A stretch of DNA of 64,000 nt from Acidobacteriota bacterium (GTDB taxonomy: Bacteria; Acidobacteriota; Thermoanaerobaculia; Thermoanaerobaculales; Thermoanaerobaculaceae), in NCBI GenBank assembly GCA_016213675.1, contig JACQZW010000057.1, forward strand, positions 1 to 64,000. Reading direction: 5' to 3'. The position numbers and the translations under genes are program-made. The notes beneath the pieces are model-generated. The model did not search any database and was not told the DNA's origin. It saw only the letters and a program-made list of their open reading frames with translations. Shown here piece by piece: positions 46,344-55,010 of this stretch; within the stretch, counting starts at the first letter, position 1; every line of letters begins with the position of its first letter.

Positions 46344-46996
46344 CCGCGGCGGCCATCGTCGCCGACCTCCGGATCGAGCCCGATCCCGCCGAGGTGCGGC
46401 GCTTCCTCGGCTACACCGCCGGGCGCGCCGTGCCGGAGCGCACCGAGGAGCGTCTCGCGGCGCTGTGGACGCCGGCGCAGGCGCTGCTCCGGCCGCGCGG
46501 CGCCTGGGCGCTGGTCGGCCGGGACGACGCCGCGCGGGCGGGGATGCCCGACCCGACCGAGGTGGTCGGCGTCGCGGTGTGCACCGTCGGCGATGGGCTC
46601 GAGGGCGAGGCGGCGCGCTGCGTCGAGGCCGGCGCCCTGCACGACGCGCTCCTGCTCGAGGCGATCGGCTCGACGGCCGCCGAGGCGGCGGCGGACGCCC
46701 TCAACCTCCGGCTGTGCACGGTGGCCGCGGTCCGCGGCCTCGACGCCGCGCCCCGGGTCAGCCCGGGCTACGGTGACTGGGACACCGCGGGTCAGGACGC
46801 CCTGCTCGCCATGCTGCCGATCGCCGCCCTCGGCATCGCCCTCACCTCGGGCTCGATGATGGTGCCGCGCAAGTCGGTGAGCTTCGCGGTCGCGCTTGGC
46901 GCGCCCGGTCGCGTGCCGGCCCACGCCGCGTCGCGCTGCGCGCGCTGCGGCCTGCTGCACTGCCGCCACCGCCTCGCACCTCCCGACTGTGGCTAG
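46340..46996 (+). CDS. MetH reactivation-domain-like protein
   Basis: 218 residues resembling the stand-alone 'methionine synthase activation' proteins. RVSPGYGDWDTAGQDALLAM matches the SAM-binding R-x-S-P-G-Y-G-D-W motif, followed by ALTSGSMMVPRKSVSFAVAL and a C-terminal Cys cluster (C-x2-C-x5-C). It would reductively methylate oxidised cobalamin in the corrinoid protein with SAM. The start overlaps the previous stop (GTGA). Its own TAG stop lies inside the left end of the palindromic element at 46993. Confidence 0.85.
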   Translation: MTAAAIVADLRIEPDPAEVRRFLGYTAGRAVPERTEERLAALWTPAQALLRPRGAWALVGRDDAARAGMPDPTEVVGVAVCTVGDGLEGEAARCVEAGALHDALLLEAIGSTAAEAAADALNLRLCTVAAVRGLDAAPRVSPGYGDWDTAGQDALLAMLPIAALGIALTSGSMMVPRKSVSFAVALGAPGRVPAHAASRCARCGLLHCRHRLAPPDCG

Positions 46997-47179
46997 CCCG
47001 GACTATTCATGAGGCATCTACTGCGGCCGCGGATATGGGGGCCCTGGCGGGCGGACTCGGGGTTCGACCCCTCGACGTACGGTGCGCAGTACGCCTTCGG
47101 GCTCTCACCCCTACGTGCACCCGCCAGGGCGGCCATCTCCGCGCCCTCGCGACAATGCCCCACGAATAATCCGAGCTAG
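46993..47179. mobile_element. 187-bp palindromic MITE-like element
   Basis: Ends 46993-47017 and 47155-47179 are inverted repeats matching at 21 of 25 positions. Inside, 47041-47051 (GCCCTGGCGGG) pairs perfectly with 47120-47130, and the stretches between also pair (for example 47032-47038 with 47132-47138), so the whole element folds as one long hairpin. A small GGGGTTCGACCCC hairpin sits in the apical part. It has no ORF. The left end supplies the stop of the preceding gene and the right end abuts the AGGAGG of the next. Confidence 0.65.
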
Positions 47180-47190
47180 GAGGAACTCCG

Positions 47191-48648
47191 ATGGATGCCG
47201 TTCGGCCACGACTGGAGCTGTTCAGTGGGGAGCAGGTCGAGGCGATCGTCGCCGACGCCCTCGCCGTCCTCGCGACCGTCGGCGTCGAGGTCGAGAACGA
47301 GCCGGCCCGGCTGCTGCTGCGCGAGGCCGGGATCGCCGCGCGCGGCTTCCGCTTCGTCCCCGACGAGAACGCCGTGCGCGCCGCCCTGGCCACCGCGCCG
47401 GCCCGCGTCGTCGTCTACGACCGCGACGGCCGCCCGACGCTCGACCTCGGCGGCGACCGCGTCCACTTCGACCCAGGCTCGGCGGCGCTGTGGATCCTCG
47501 ACCCGGCAAGCTCGCGCCGGCGGCCGCCGGTCACCACCGATCTCGTGCATCTCGCCTGGGTCACCGAGGCGTGCGGCAACATCGCCGGCCAGTCCACCGC
47601 CCTCGTCCCCTCCGACGTGCCGGAGGCGATGGGCGACCGCTTCCGCCTGTACGTCGCGCTGCTCAACTCGACCAAGCCGGTCGTCACCGGGACGTTCGCC
47701 ACCGACGCCTTCGCGGTCATGCACGCGATGCTCGCCGCGGTGCGTGGCGGTGCGGCGGCGCTGGCGGCGCGGCCGCTGGCGATCTTCGACTGCTGCCCGA
47801 CCCCGCCGCTGAAGTGGAGCGACCTGACCTGCCAGGCGCTCCTCGACTGCGCCCGCACCGGCGTCCCCGCCGAGCTCGTGTCGATGCCGCTCGGCGGCGC
47901 CACGGCGCCGGTGACGCTGCGCGAGATGATCGTCCAGCACTGCGCCGAGAGCCTGTCCGGCGTCCTCCTCCACCAGCTCGCCGCGCCCGGCGCGCCGATA
48001 ATCTGGGGCGGCTCGCCGGCGGCGTTCGACATGCGCCACGGCACCACGCCGATGGGCGCCATCGAGACGATGATGGTCGACGCCGGCAACGCCCAGGTCG
48101 GGCGCTCCCTCGGCCTGCCGACCCATGCCTACCCCGGGATGTCGGACGCCAAGGTGGTGGACTGGCAGAACGGCATGGAGTCCGGGATCGGCGCGGTGCT
48201 CGCCGCCCTCGCCGGGATCAACCTCGTCGCCGGCCCGGGCATGATGGACTTCGAGAGCTGCCAGAGCCTGGAGAAGCTCGTCCTCGACGATCAGGCGTGC
48301 GGCATGGCGCTCCGCCTGGCCCGCGGCGTCGGTCACGACTCGGCGGGCGAGGCGGTCGATCTCCTGCGCCAGGTCGTCGCGCTCGGCGGCTTCCTCGGCC
48401 ACCGCCACACCCGCGACCACTTCCGCGCCGAGCAGTTCCTCCCGAGCAAGGTGATCGACCGCGGCACCTTCGAGCAGTGGGAGGCCGCCGGTGGCCGGTC
48501 GTCGTTCGAGGCAGCCCGCGAGGAGGTGCGCACCATCGTCGCCCGCGGCAACCCGGCGCCAGTCGCCGACGACCTCCGCGCCGAGCTCACCGCGCTGATC
48601 AGTGCCGAGACCCGCCGCCTCGGGATCGTCGGGCTGCCCCCGGTCTGA
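47191..48648 (+). CDS. MttB-family (non-pyrrolysine) methylamine/betaine:corrinoid methyltransferase
   Basis: 485 residues with family landmarks FDPGSAALWILDP, a CxxP region (FDCCPTPPLKWSDLTCQA), IIWGGSPAAFDMRHGTTPMG and SDAKVVDWQNGMESG. Pyrrolysine-type MttB has an in-frame TAG near residue 330; none occurs here, so it belongs with MtgB/MtpB/MtcB-like enzymes that demethylate quaternary amines such as glycine betaine, proline betaine or carnitine. It should methylate the corrinoid protein encoded upstream. AGGAGG lies before the ATG. Confidence 0.9.
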   Translation: MDAVRPRLELFSGEQVEAIVADALAVLATVGVEVENEPARLLLREAGIAARGFRFVPDENAVRAALATAPARVVVYDRDGRPTLDLGGDRVHFDPGSAALWILDPASSRRRPPVTTDLVHLAWVTEACGNIAGQSTALVPSDVPEAMGDRFRLYVALLNSTKPVVTGTFATDAFAVMHAMLAAVRGGAAALAARPLAIFDCCPTPPLKWSDLTCQALLDCARTGVPAELVSMPLGGATAPVTLREMIVQHCAESLSGVLLHQLAAPGAPIIWGGSPAAFDMRHGTTPMGAIETMMVDAGNAQVGRSLGLPTHAYPGMSDAKVVDWQNGMESGIGAVLAALAGINLVAGPGMMDFESCQSLEKLVLDDQACGMALRLARGVGHDSAGEAVDLLRQVVALGGFLGHRHTRDHFRAEQFLPSKVIDRGTFEQWEAAGGRSSFEAAREEVRTIVARGNPAPVADDLRAELTALISAETRRLGIVGLPPV

Positions 48649-48672
48649 TCCCCTCCTCCAGGCCAGACGGCA

Positions 48673-48697
48673 CGGCCGGGCGCCTGGCGCCCGGCCG
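48673..48697. terminator. Strong GC hairpin between convergent genes
   Basis: CGGCCGGGCGC (48673-48683) and GCGCCCGGCCG (48687-48697) form an 11-bp stem with loop CTG. There is no T-run, but the convergent setting fits a shared terminator. Confidence 0.5.
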
Positions 48698-48723
48698 GAC
48701 CGTTCGCGACGGAGCGACGCCGC

Positions 48724-49212
48724 TTACTGCTGCTTGATCTGCTGCAGGTTCACGTTCGGGATCACCATGAGCTTAGGCTGCCGGGCGTACGAGCACGACG
48801 CGATGAACACCACCGACTTGGCCTCGCCGAACTCGTTGGGCGGATCGACGACGACGACCCGCACCCAGAAGCGGTCGTGCCCGGCCGGCACCCGCCAGCG
48901 CGAGGCGAACGCCACCGTCCGCGTGGCCCCGGCGGCCAGCGCCGCGACCGGCTGCTCGGCGTGGAACAGGCGGTCGGCGGCCAGCCAGGTGTCGGCCTTG
49001 AAGATGTCGATGTAGGTCGTTCCCGCGTTGGTGGCGGCGGCCCCGGTGTTCTTGACGGTTGCGCTGAAGGCGACGTTGTTGCCAGTCTTGAACGGCTCCG
49101 GGTTGGCCCTGATGGCGGTCACCCGGATGCTCGACTGGGCCTCGGCAGGCGGAGCCGCGACCACACCGAGCAGGACGACGAGGGCGAGCGCGACGAGGAC
49201 GCTCCTCTTCAT
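48724..49212 (-). CDS. Secreted CARDB-like protein
   Basis: 162 residues: signal peptide to about residue 25 (PPAEAQ), then an immunoglobulin-like CARDB fold (IRANPEPFKTGNNVAFSATV, VKNTGAAATNAGTTYIDI, VDPPNEFGEA). Such domains act as spacers or adhesion modules. Function unknown. GAGGAAG precedes the ATG. Confidence 0.72.
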   Translation of the reverse strand: MKRSVLVALALVVLLGVVAAPPAEAQSSIRVTAIRANPEPFKTGNNVAFSATVKNTGAAATNAGTTYIDIFKADTWLAADRLFHAEQPVAALAAGATRTVAFASRWRVPAGHDRFWVRVVVVDPPNEFGEAKSVVFIASCSYARQPKLMVIPNVNLQQIKQQ

Positions 49213-49436
49213 GGCACTTCCTCTCTTTCTGCTGCGCCGGCGCCGAGGCCGCACGCTGCACCTCAAAGCTGGTGCGGCGGCCGTCCGGAGGGAATGGCTC
49301 GACGCGACACCGGCATGCCTGAACGCGGCAGTCGTGGGGGCCGCCCGCCTGCTCCCGGCCGGCGATTCTCAACCCTCGGCTCGGGGCGGGTGGGCGGCCG
49401 TATCCCCTGTCCCCGGTTCCCTGTCCCCCGGTCTTC

Positions 49437-50204
49437 CTAGAAGCGCAGGTTGAACCCGAAGAACGGGCCCGAGTCCTCGAGCTCGGCGAGGTCAGGATCG
49501 TCCTCGATCCGGAGGTCGACCTTGCGGTACCCCCCGACGAGGGTGAGGAACGGCACCGGCGTCAGTCGCACCCCGACCTCGCCGTCGAGGAAGTGGCCGC
49601 GGTCGCCGGCGGCGACGCCCGTCACCTCGCCGAACACGCTGAGTATGCGGCCCGGCGTCACGTCGAACGCCAGCCCGACCGTGGGCAGCGCGGCGGACAG
49701 CGAGTCCGCCTCTTCGACCGGCGGGTTGAGTCCGGGCGCCCGCAGCGCGGCGGCGATCTCGACCCACTTCACCTCGACGACCGTGCCCAGGCGAGCGTGG
49801 TCGTTGCCGATGAACTGCCAGGTCCACCCGAGACGCGCGTAGTCCAGGCTCAGGGCACTGACCACGCGGGTGCCGACGACGTAGGTCTGGCCGTCGAACT
49901 CGACGGTGCGGGCGACCCGCTGGTCTCCGCCGTAGTCCAGGCCGAGGTAGGCCAGGCGCACGCGGCTGCGCGGCCCGGTGTGGAACGTGAGGCGGTAGTC
50001 GACCGCGTCCTCGTCCTGCATCCCGAGGTCGGCCTTGAGATCGAGGGTGGCGAGAGCCGGGTCGAGGACCGCGTCGCCGGCCACCGATCGCACCGTCGAC
50101 GTCAGGTCGGGCCTCCACAGGTACGACTCGAGCTCCACGCCGCCCTGGGCCAGGGCGAAACCGGCGGACAGTGCTGTCACGGCAAGGACGACAAGGGTGC
50201 GCAT
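49437..50204 (-). CDS. Outer-membrane beta-barrel protein
   Basis: 255 residues with a signal peptide cleaved after ALA (residue 19), alternating hydrophobic strands throughout, and the C-terminal FFGFNLRF ending in Phe as needed for BAM-dependent insertion. Predicted 8-12 strands. Function unknown. GGGAGGAG precedes the ATG and TAGACT may be the -10. Confidence 0.8.
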   Translation of the reverse strand: MRTLVVLAVTALSAGFALAQGGVELESYLWRPDLTSTVRSVAGDAVLDPALATLDLKADLGMQDEDAVDYRLTFHTGPRSRVRLAYLGLDYGGDQRVARTVEFDGQTYVVGTRVVSALSLDYARLGWTWQFIGNDHARLGTVVEVKWVEIAAALRAPGLNPPVEEADSLSAALPTVGLAFDVTPGRILSVFGEVTGVAAGDRGHFLDGEVGVRLTPVPFLTLVGGYRKVDLRIEDDPDLAELEDSGPFFGFNLRF

Positions 50205-50328
50205 CGCGACTCCTCCCGTGCGCCGAGTCTACTGCGCGTGCGCCCGGCCACCGTCGCGGCGCCGGTGACCGGCGTCACCCCTCCACCGAGGCGGGGCCTG
50301 CCTCCATCCTTGCCGATGGGCCCGACGG

Positions 50329-51549
50329 TCAGGCGAGGGCCAGGCGGATGAACTCGTCGCCGTGCAGCAGGCCGAGGGAGCCGGCGGCCGCCTGCACCTC
50401 GTCGAACCCCTGGACCGCGTCGCCCGCCTCGCCCGGCCGCCAGATCGCGACCGGCACCGGGTCGCGGCCGTGGTTGCCGGTCTCGACCGGGGTCGGGTGG
50501 TCGGGGAGCACGGCCACGGTCGCGGCGATGCCGCGGGCCGCGAGGCCGTCGAGGATCGGCTTGACCAGACGGGCGTCGAGGTACTCGATGCAGCGGATCT
50601 TGAGCTCGAGGTCGCGGGCGTGGCCGGCCTCGTCGGTGGCCTCGACGTGGACGTAGACGAGGTCGTGGTCGGCGAGGGCGTCGAGGGCGGCCGCGGCCTT
50701 GCCCTCGTAGTTGGTGTCGTGGAGGCCGGTCGCGCCGGTCACCTGGATGAGGTCCATGCCGGCGTAGCGCCCGAGGCCCATGACGAGGTCGACGGCCGAG
50801 ATCGCCGCGCCCCTGACCCCGAAGCGCTCCTGCAGGGTGCGCATGTTCGGCCGGCGGCCCGGCGACCACGGCCAGATCGCCGTCGCCTCGTCCTTGCCGG
50901 CGGCCCGGCGGGCGAGGTTGACGGGATGGCGCTCGAGGATCGGCAGCGCCTGCCGATAGAGCTCGACGAGCCGTGCGGCGCTGCGCTCCGCCGCCGCGGT
51001 GCGGGCGCGCGGCAGCAGCGTCTCGACCTCGCCGCCGACGTTGTCGTGGGGCGGCGCGCAGTCGATGCCCGGGTCGCCCCAGCCGCGCAGGACGACGAGG
51101 TGGCGGTAGCTCACGCCGGGGTGGAACGTGACCGGCTCGGCGCCGCGGCCGCCGCCGAGCTCGGCGTCGAGGGTCGCGACGATCCCGGCCGCCTCCTCCG
51201 ACGAGATGTGCCCCGAGGAGTGGTTCTTGATCCGCCCGTCGACGGTGCAGATCAGGTTGAGCCGGAGGGCGACATCGCGCGGGTCGAGGTCGACGCCCAT
51301 GCTCGCCGCCTCGAGCACCGCCCGCCCCTGCGAGCACTCGGCCGGGTCGTAGCCGAGCACCGCGAGGTTGGCGACGTCGGAGCCGGCGCCCATGCCGTCC
51401 GGTATCGTCTTGAACAGCCCGACCCGCCCGTCGCGGGCGATCCGGTCGATGTGCGGCTTGTGGGCCGCCATCAGCGGGGTCCTGCCGCCGAGCCGCTCGA
51501 CCGGGTGGTCCGACATGCCGTCGCCGAGGATGATCACCGTCTTGCTCAT
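50329..51549 (-). CDS. Archaeal-type phosphoglycerate mutase-like protein; probable homoserine kinase
   Basis: 406 residues of the alkaline-phosphatase superfamily (COG3635 type). Metal motifs: VIILGDGMSDHP near the N-terminus, NHSSGHISS, VHVEATDEAGH and VLPDHPTPVETGNH. In archaea this family includes the cofactor-independent phosphoglycerate mutase ApgM. In bacteria a copy next to threonine genes has been predicted to act as an alternative homoserine kinase; here it overlaps thrC as ATGA, which favours that role. Product identity is therefore inferred from context. Confidence 0.8.
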   Translation of the reverse strand: MSKTVIILGDGMSDHPVERLGGRTPLMAAHKPHIDRIARDGRVGLFKTIPDGMGAGSDVANLAVLGYDPAECSQGRAVLEAASMGVDLDPRDVALRLNLICTVDGRIKNHSSGHISSEEAAGIVATLDAELGGGRGAEPVTFHPGVSYRHLVVLRGWGDPGIDCAPPHDNVGGEVETLLPRARTAAAERSAARLVELYRQALPILERHPVNLARRAAGKDEATAIWPWSPGRRPNMRTLQERFGVRGAAISAVDLVMGLGRYAGMDLIQVTGATGLHDTNYEGKAAAALDALADHDLVYVHVEATDEAGHARDLELKIRCIEYLDARLVKPILDGLAARGIAATVAVLPDHPTPVETGNHGRDPVPVAIWRPGEAGDAVQGFDEVQAAAGSLGLLHGDEFIRLALA

Positions 51550-52910
51550 CGTCCGTAGGTCCTCACGAGGTGGTCCTTGAACTCCGCGTACTCGACCGTC
51601 TCGAGCGACCCGTACTCCTCGCGCCGCGCCTCGAGCCCGGCGAGGCTCGGCGGCGGCGCCGGGTCGACGCCGGTGATCGCCCGCACCTCGTCGGGGAACT
51701 TGGCCGGGTGCGCCGTCTCGAGCGACACCGCGACGTGCCCGGCGTGCTCGGGATGGGCGGCGAGGTAGGCCTCGAGGCCGGCCCAGCCGACCGCGCCGTG
51801 CGGCTCGAGGAGCACGCCGTACCGCCGGTGGACCTCGCCGATGGTCGCGCGGGTCGCCGCGTCGTCGATGCTCACCGCGTACAGGTCGCGGCGCAGCGCC
51901 GCCATGTCGGGGGCGGCGTGGACCGCGCCGGTCTCGTCCATGTGGCCGCCGTAGAGGTCGACGACGCGGGCGAGGTTCGACGGGTGCCCGACGTTCATCG
52001 CGTTGGAAATGCACTCGCGCGACGGGACGATCTTGCGGTACTCGCCGGTCGCGAGGTAGCGCGGCACCTCGTCGTTGGCGTTGGTCGCGATGACGAAGCG
52101 CGCCACCGGCAGCCCCATGCGGCGGGCCAGCAGGCCGCCCATCATGTCGCCGAAGTTGCCCGACGGGATCGAGAAGACCACCTCCTCGCCGGCGGCCACG
52201 TCGGCGAGCCGCGATGCGGCCCACAGGTAGTACACCGACTGCGGAAGCAGCCGGCCGATGTTGATCGAGTTGGCCGACGACAGGTTGTACGCCGCGAGCG
52301 CGGGATCGGAGAACGCCTGCTTGACCAGCGCCTGGCAGTCGTCGAACTTGCCGTCGACCGCGAGCACCTCGATGTTGCCGCCGAGCGTCGTCATCTGCCG
52401 GCGCTGGCGGTCCGACACCTCGGCGCGGGGGAAGAGGACGAGCACGCGGATCGCCTCGACGCCGTGGAAGGCGTGGGCGATCGCCGAGCCGGTGTCGCCC
52501 GAGGTGGCCGTGAGGATCAGCAGGTCCTTGCCGCGCGCCCGGACCAGCCGGCCGAGCGCACGGCCCATGAACTTGGCGGCGAAGTCCTTGAACGAGGCGG
52601 TCGGGCCGCGGTCGAGGCGCATCACGTGGCGGCGGCCGTCGACGCGCTCGAGCGGCACGTCGAAGTCGTAGGCGCTCTGGCAGATCTCGTCGATCACGTC
52701 GCGGGCGAAGACGCCCTCGGCGTAGGGGGCGAGGATGGCGGCGGCGAGCTCCGGGTAGGGCATCCGGCCGGCCGCGGCGAGCAGCTCCGGGGTGAAGCGG
52801 GGGATCGGCCGGGGCATGAACAGCCCGCGGTCGCCGGCCTGGCCCTGGAGCAGCGCGGCCCCGAGGTCGACCTCGGCGACCTGCCGGTTGGTGCTGTAGT
52901 ACGCGATCAT
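51546..52910 (-). CDS. thrC: Threonine synthase
   Basis: 454 residues, PLP-dependent conversion of O-phosphohomoserine to threonine. N-terminal MIAYYSTNRQ, PLP lysine Lys108 in PTASFKDFAAK, ATSGDTGSAIAHAF, and the phosphate-binding FSIPSGNFGDMMGG. Its ATG overlaps nothing upstream (10-base gap to the PLP enzyme), and its stop overlaps the ApgM-like start. Together they suggest homoserine, phosphohomoserine, threonine. Confidence 0.95.
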   Translation of the reverse strand: MIAYYSTNRQVAEVDLGAALLQGQAGDRGLFMPRPIPRFTPELLAAAGRMPYPELAAAILAPYAEGVFARDVIDEICQSAYDFDVPLERVDGRRHVMRLDRGPTASFKDFAAKFMGRALGRLVRARGKDLLILTATSGDTGSAIAHAFHGVEAIRVLVLFPRAEVSDRQRRQMTTLGGNIEVLAVDGKFDDCQALVKQAFSDPALAAYNLSSANSINIGRLLPQSVYYLWAASRLADVAAGEEVVFSIPSGNFGDMMGGLLARRMGLPVARFVIATNANDEVPRYLATGEYRKIVPSRECISNAMNVGHPSNLARVVDLYGGHMDETGAVHAAPDMAALRRDLYAVSIDDAATRATIGEVHRRYGVLLEPHGAVGWAGLEAYLAAHPEHAGHVAVSLETAHPAKFPDEVRAITGVDPAPPPSLAGLEARREEYGSLETVEYAEFKDHLVRTYGR

Positions 52911-52919
52911 CGCCGGCCC

Positions 52920-54455
52920 CTAGCCGCGGACCAACTCGGCGGGCCGCTCCTCGGGCTTCTCGGGCTCGGGCGTCGCGCCGCCGGCCAGCCGGGCGGACGA
53001 CGCCCCGCCGACCGAGAAGCTCGCCGGCACCGCGACCCGCACCGCGCCGTCGATGGCGGCGAGCGCCTGCTCGAGGTCCACGATGATGTCGTCGGGGTGC
53101 TCGGCGCCGACGCACAGCCGCACCATGTTCGGCGGGATGTCGGCCATCCGGCGGCCCTCCTCGCCCTGCTGCTGGTGGGTCGAGATCGCCGGGATGGTCG
53201 CCACCGACTTGATACGTCCGAGGTCGGTGGCGCGCCAGATGCGGCGCAGCGCGTCGAACATCCGGCGGGCCGCGGCGGCGCCGCCGCGCACGCGGAACGA
53301 CATCAGGTGGCCGTAGCGGTTGGTCGGCGCGCCGTAACGCGCGTCGTGCTCGGCGTCGACGAGGAACAGGTAGCGGGTGGCGAGCTCGTGAAGCGGGTGC
53401 GAGGGCAGGCCGAGGTAGTCGACCCGCTCGATCTTCTCCTGCCCGGCGAGGAAGCGCGCGACCGCCATCGTGCTCTGGCTCTGCAGGTCGACCTTGGAGC
53501 GCAGCGTGCGGATGTCGTTGAGCGAGAGGACCGCCTGCATCGGCGAGAGGTTCTGCCCGTGGTCGCGGTTGGGCAGCGTCTTCAGGTACATCGCGAAGTC
53601 GGCCTTCATCTCGTCGCTGCCGACCCGGCTCGTGATCCCCTCGCGGGCGACGACCGCGCCGGCGATGCCGAACCCCGAGGAGGTCAGCGTCTTGGTCACC
53701 GACTGCACGACGATGTCGGCGCCGTGGCACAGCGGCCGGAGCAGCGCTGGCGTCGCCACCGTCGAGTCGACGATGAGCGGCAGGCCGTGCGCGTGGGCGA
53801 TCTCGGCGACCCGGGCGAGGTCGAAGAACGCCTGGCCCGGGTTGGACGGCAGCTCGCCGTACAGGAAGCGGGTGTTCGCGTCGATCCTCGACTCCCAGTC
53901 GGCGAGGTTCGTCGAGTCGACGACCCAGCGGCACTCGACGCCGCGCTCGACCGCCTTGCGGACGGCGAACTGCTGGAACGTCCCGCCGTAGACCTGGCAG
54001 GTGGCGACGAAGTTGAGCGGCTTGTGCGGTGCGGCCGGGTCGACCGCGAGGAACGGGTCGGTGGCGCTGGCGATCGCGGCCATCCCCGAGGAGGTCGCGC
54101 AGCACGACGCCTCGCCGTCCATCCCGTACCCCTCGAGCAGCGCGAGCACCGCCTCGAGGTAGTAGATCGACGGGTTGGCGATGCGCGAGTAGCACCAGGT
54201 CGGGATCTGGTACGACAGCGCCGCCTCCATCTCGTCGGAGTCGCGGTAGGCCTGCGACGAGCTCATGTAGATCGGCTCGATGATCGCGCCCTGGTTGAAG
54301 TTGAGCGCCTCCTCCGCGGTGTAGAGCCCGTGCACGGCGATGGTGTCGAAGCGGCACGAGCGCATCGCGGCCATGGCGAGGGCGTGCCGTTTGGCGGCCT
54401 GCTTCGCGGCCTCGACGTACCGTGCGACGCCCTGGGACGGTGTGGTGTCGGTCAT
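52920..54455 (-). CDS. Cys/Met metabolism PLP enzyme (O-acetylhomoserine sulfhydrylase / cystathionine gamma-synthase family)
   Basis: 511 residues, about 100 longer than the common form owing to N- and C-terminal tails. PLP lysine Lys255 in VVQSVTKTLTSSG, with YSRIANPSIYYLEAVLALLE and the C-terminal VRLCVGAEHPDDIIVDLEQA. Uses activated homoserine to build homocysteine or cystathionine. Next to threonine genes, it shares homoserine as branch point. GAGGTGAG precedes the ATG. Confidence 0.9.
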   Translation of the reverse strand: MTDTTPSQGVARYVEAAKQAAKRHALAMAAMRSCRFDTIAVHGLYTAEEALNFNQGAIIEPIYMSSSQAYRDSDEMEAALSYQIPTWCYSRIANPSIYYLEAVLALLEGYGMDGEASCCATSSGMAAIASATDPFLAVDPAAPHKPLNFVATCQVYGGTFQQFAVRKAVERGVECRWVVDSTNLADWESRIDANTRFLYGELPSNPGQAFFDLARVAEIAHAHGLPLIVDSTVATPALLRPLCHGADIVVQSVTKTLTSSGFGIAGAVVAREGITSRVGSDEMKADFAMYLKTLPNRDHGQNLSPMQAVLSLNDIRTLRSKVDLQSQSTMAVARFLAGQEKIERVDYLGLPSHPLHELATRYLFLVDAEHDARYGAPTNRYGHLMSFRVRGGAAAARRMFDALRRIWRATDLGRIKSVATIPAISTHQQQGEEGRRMADIPPNMVRLCVGAEHPDDIIVDLEQALAAIDGAVRVAVPASFSVGGASSARLAGGATPEPEKPEERPAELVRG

Positions 54456-54505
54456 CGCTCACCTCGTGGGCCGCAGGTTAAGGATCTTCACCCTGGGCCG
54501 GTTCG

Positions 54506-54533
54506 AGGTTAGCACTCGTGAGACATTCGTCAA
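54506..54533 (-). promoter_or_regulatory. Promoter of the homoserine-branch operon
   Basis: TTGACG (54528-54533), 16-bp spacer, extended -10 TGCTAACCT (hexamer 54506-54511). About 50 bases of leader follow before the ATG; no known riboswitch fold is apparent. Confidence 0.4.
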
Positions 54534-54614
54534 CCTGCGTCGAAGAATTGTCGGATTCTATCGGCAAACTATGTCGGACCATCGAGCAACGTTCCGCCGC
54601 TGCGCCGGACCGGC

Positions 54615-55004
54615 TCACGACTCGAAGGTGACGTGCGTTGTCGCCGCGTTGAGGACGAAGACCCGGACGTTGTTCGCGTTCGGGTCGGCCGGGACGACGA
54701 AGAAACCGACGCGGGTCGCGTCATAGGTCTGGGTGGTGCCGGTGACGACCTCGCCATCGGCGAACTCGCAGCGGATCTTCCGCCCCAGCACCTGGCCGTC
54801 GCCGAAGCCCTTCTTCTCGTGGTAGGCCTTATTGCCGGCGAAGCTCTTGACGAAGTACACCGCCTTGAGCGCCCCGAGCAGGACCTCGGCGGTCTTGCCG
54901 TCGGGCGTCGTGAGGTGGAAGCGGTCGCGGGTGGTCGAGAAGTTCATCGTCGCACCCTTCACCACCCGCCCGTCGCGAAAGTGGGCCACCACCTTGTTGT
55001 CCAT
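54615..55004 (-). CDS. DUF6982-like small protein
   Basis: 129 residues, predicted all-beta with two related halves: VVAHFRDGRVVKGATMNFST and IRCEFADGEVVTGTTQTYDA. Each resembles a small RNA- or ligand-binding barrel repeat. Known mostly as a conserved protein of unknown function in Acidobacteriota and neighbours. No Shine-Dalgarno; a clean TTGACA/TAGCGT promoter ends six bases before the ATG. Confidence 0.72.
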   Translation of the reverse strand: MDNKVVAHFRDGRVVKGATMNFSTTRDRFHLTTPDGKTAEVLLGALKAVYFVKSFAGNKAYHEKKGFGDGQVLGRKIRCEFADGEVVTGTTQTYDATRVGFFVVPADPNANNVRVFVLNAATTHVTFES

Positions 55005-55010
55005 GCCCCA

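Noticed and set aside
46997..47190. Cobalamin or SAM riboswitch upstream of the MttB-like gene
   Set aside because: No conserved B12-box or SAM-core motif; the sequence is one symmetric hairpin with inverted ends instead.
47191..48648. Pyrrolysine-dependent MttB
   Set aside because: No in-frame TAG within the gene and no pyl genes in view.
54456..54614. SAM-II/SAM-V or SAH riboswitch ahead of the homoserine-branch operon
   Set aside because: The conserved core words and pseudoknot could not be found; only a promoter is supported.
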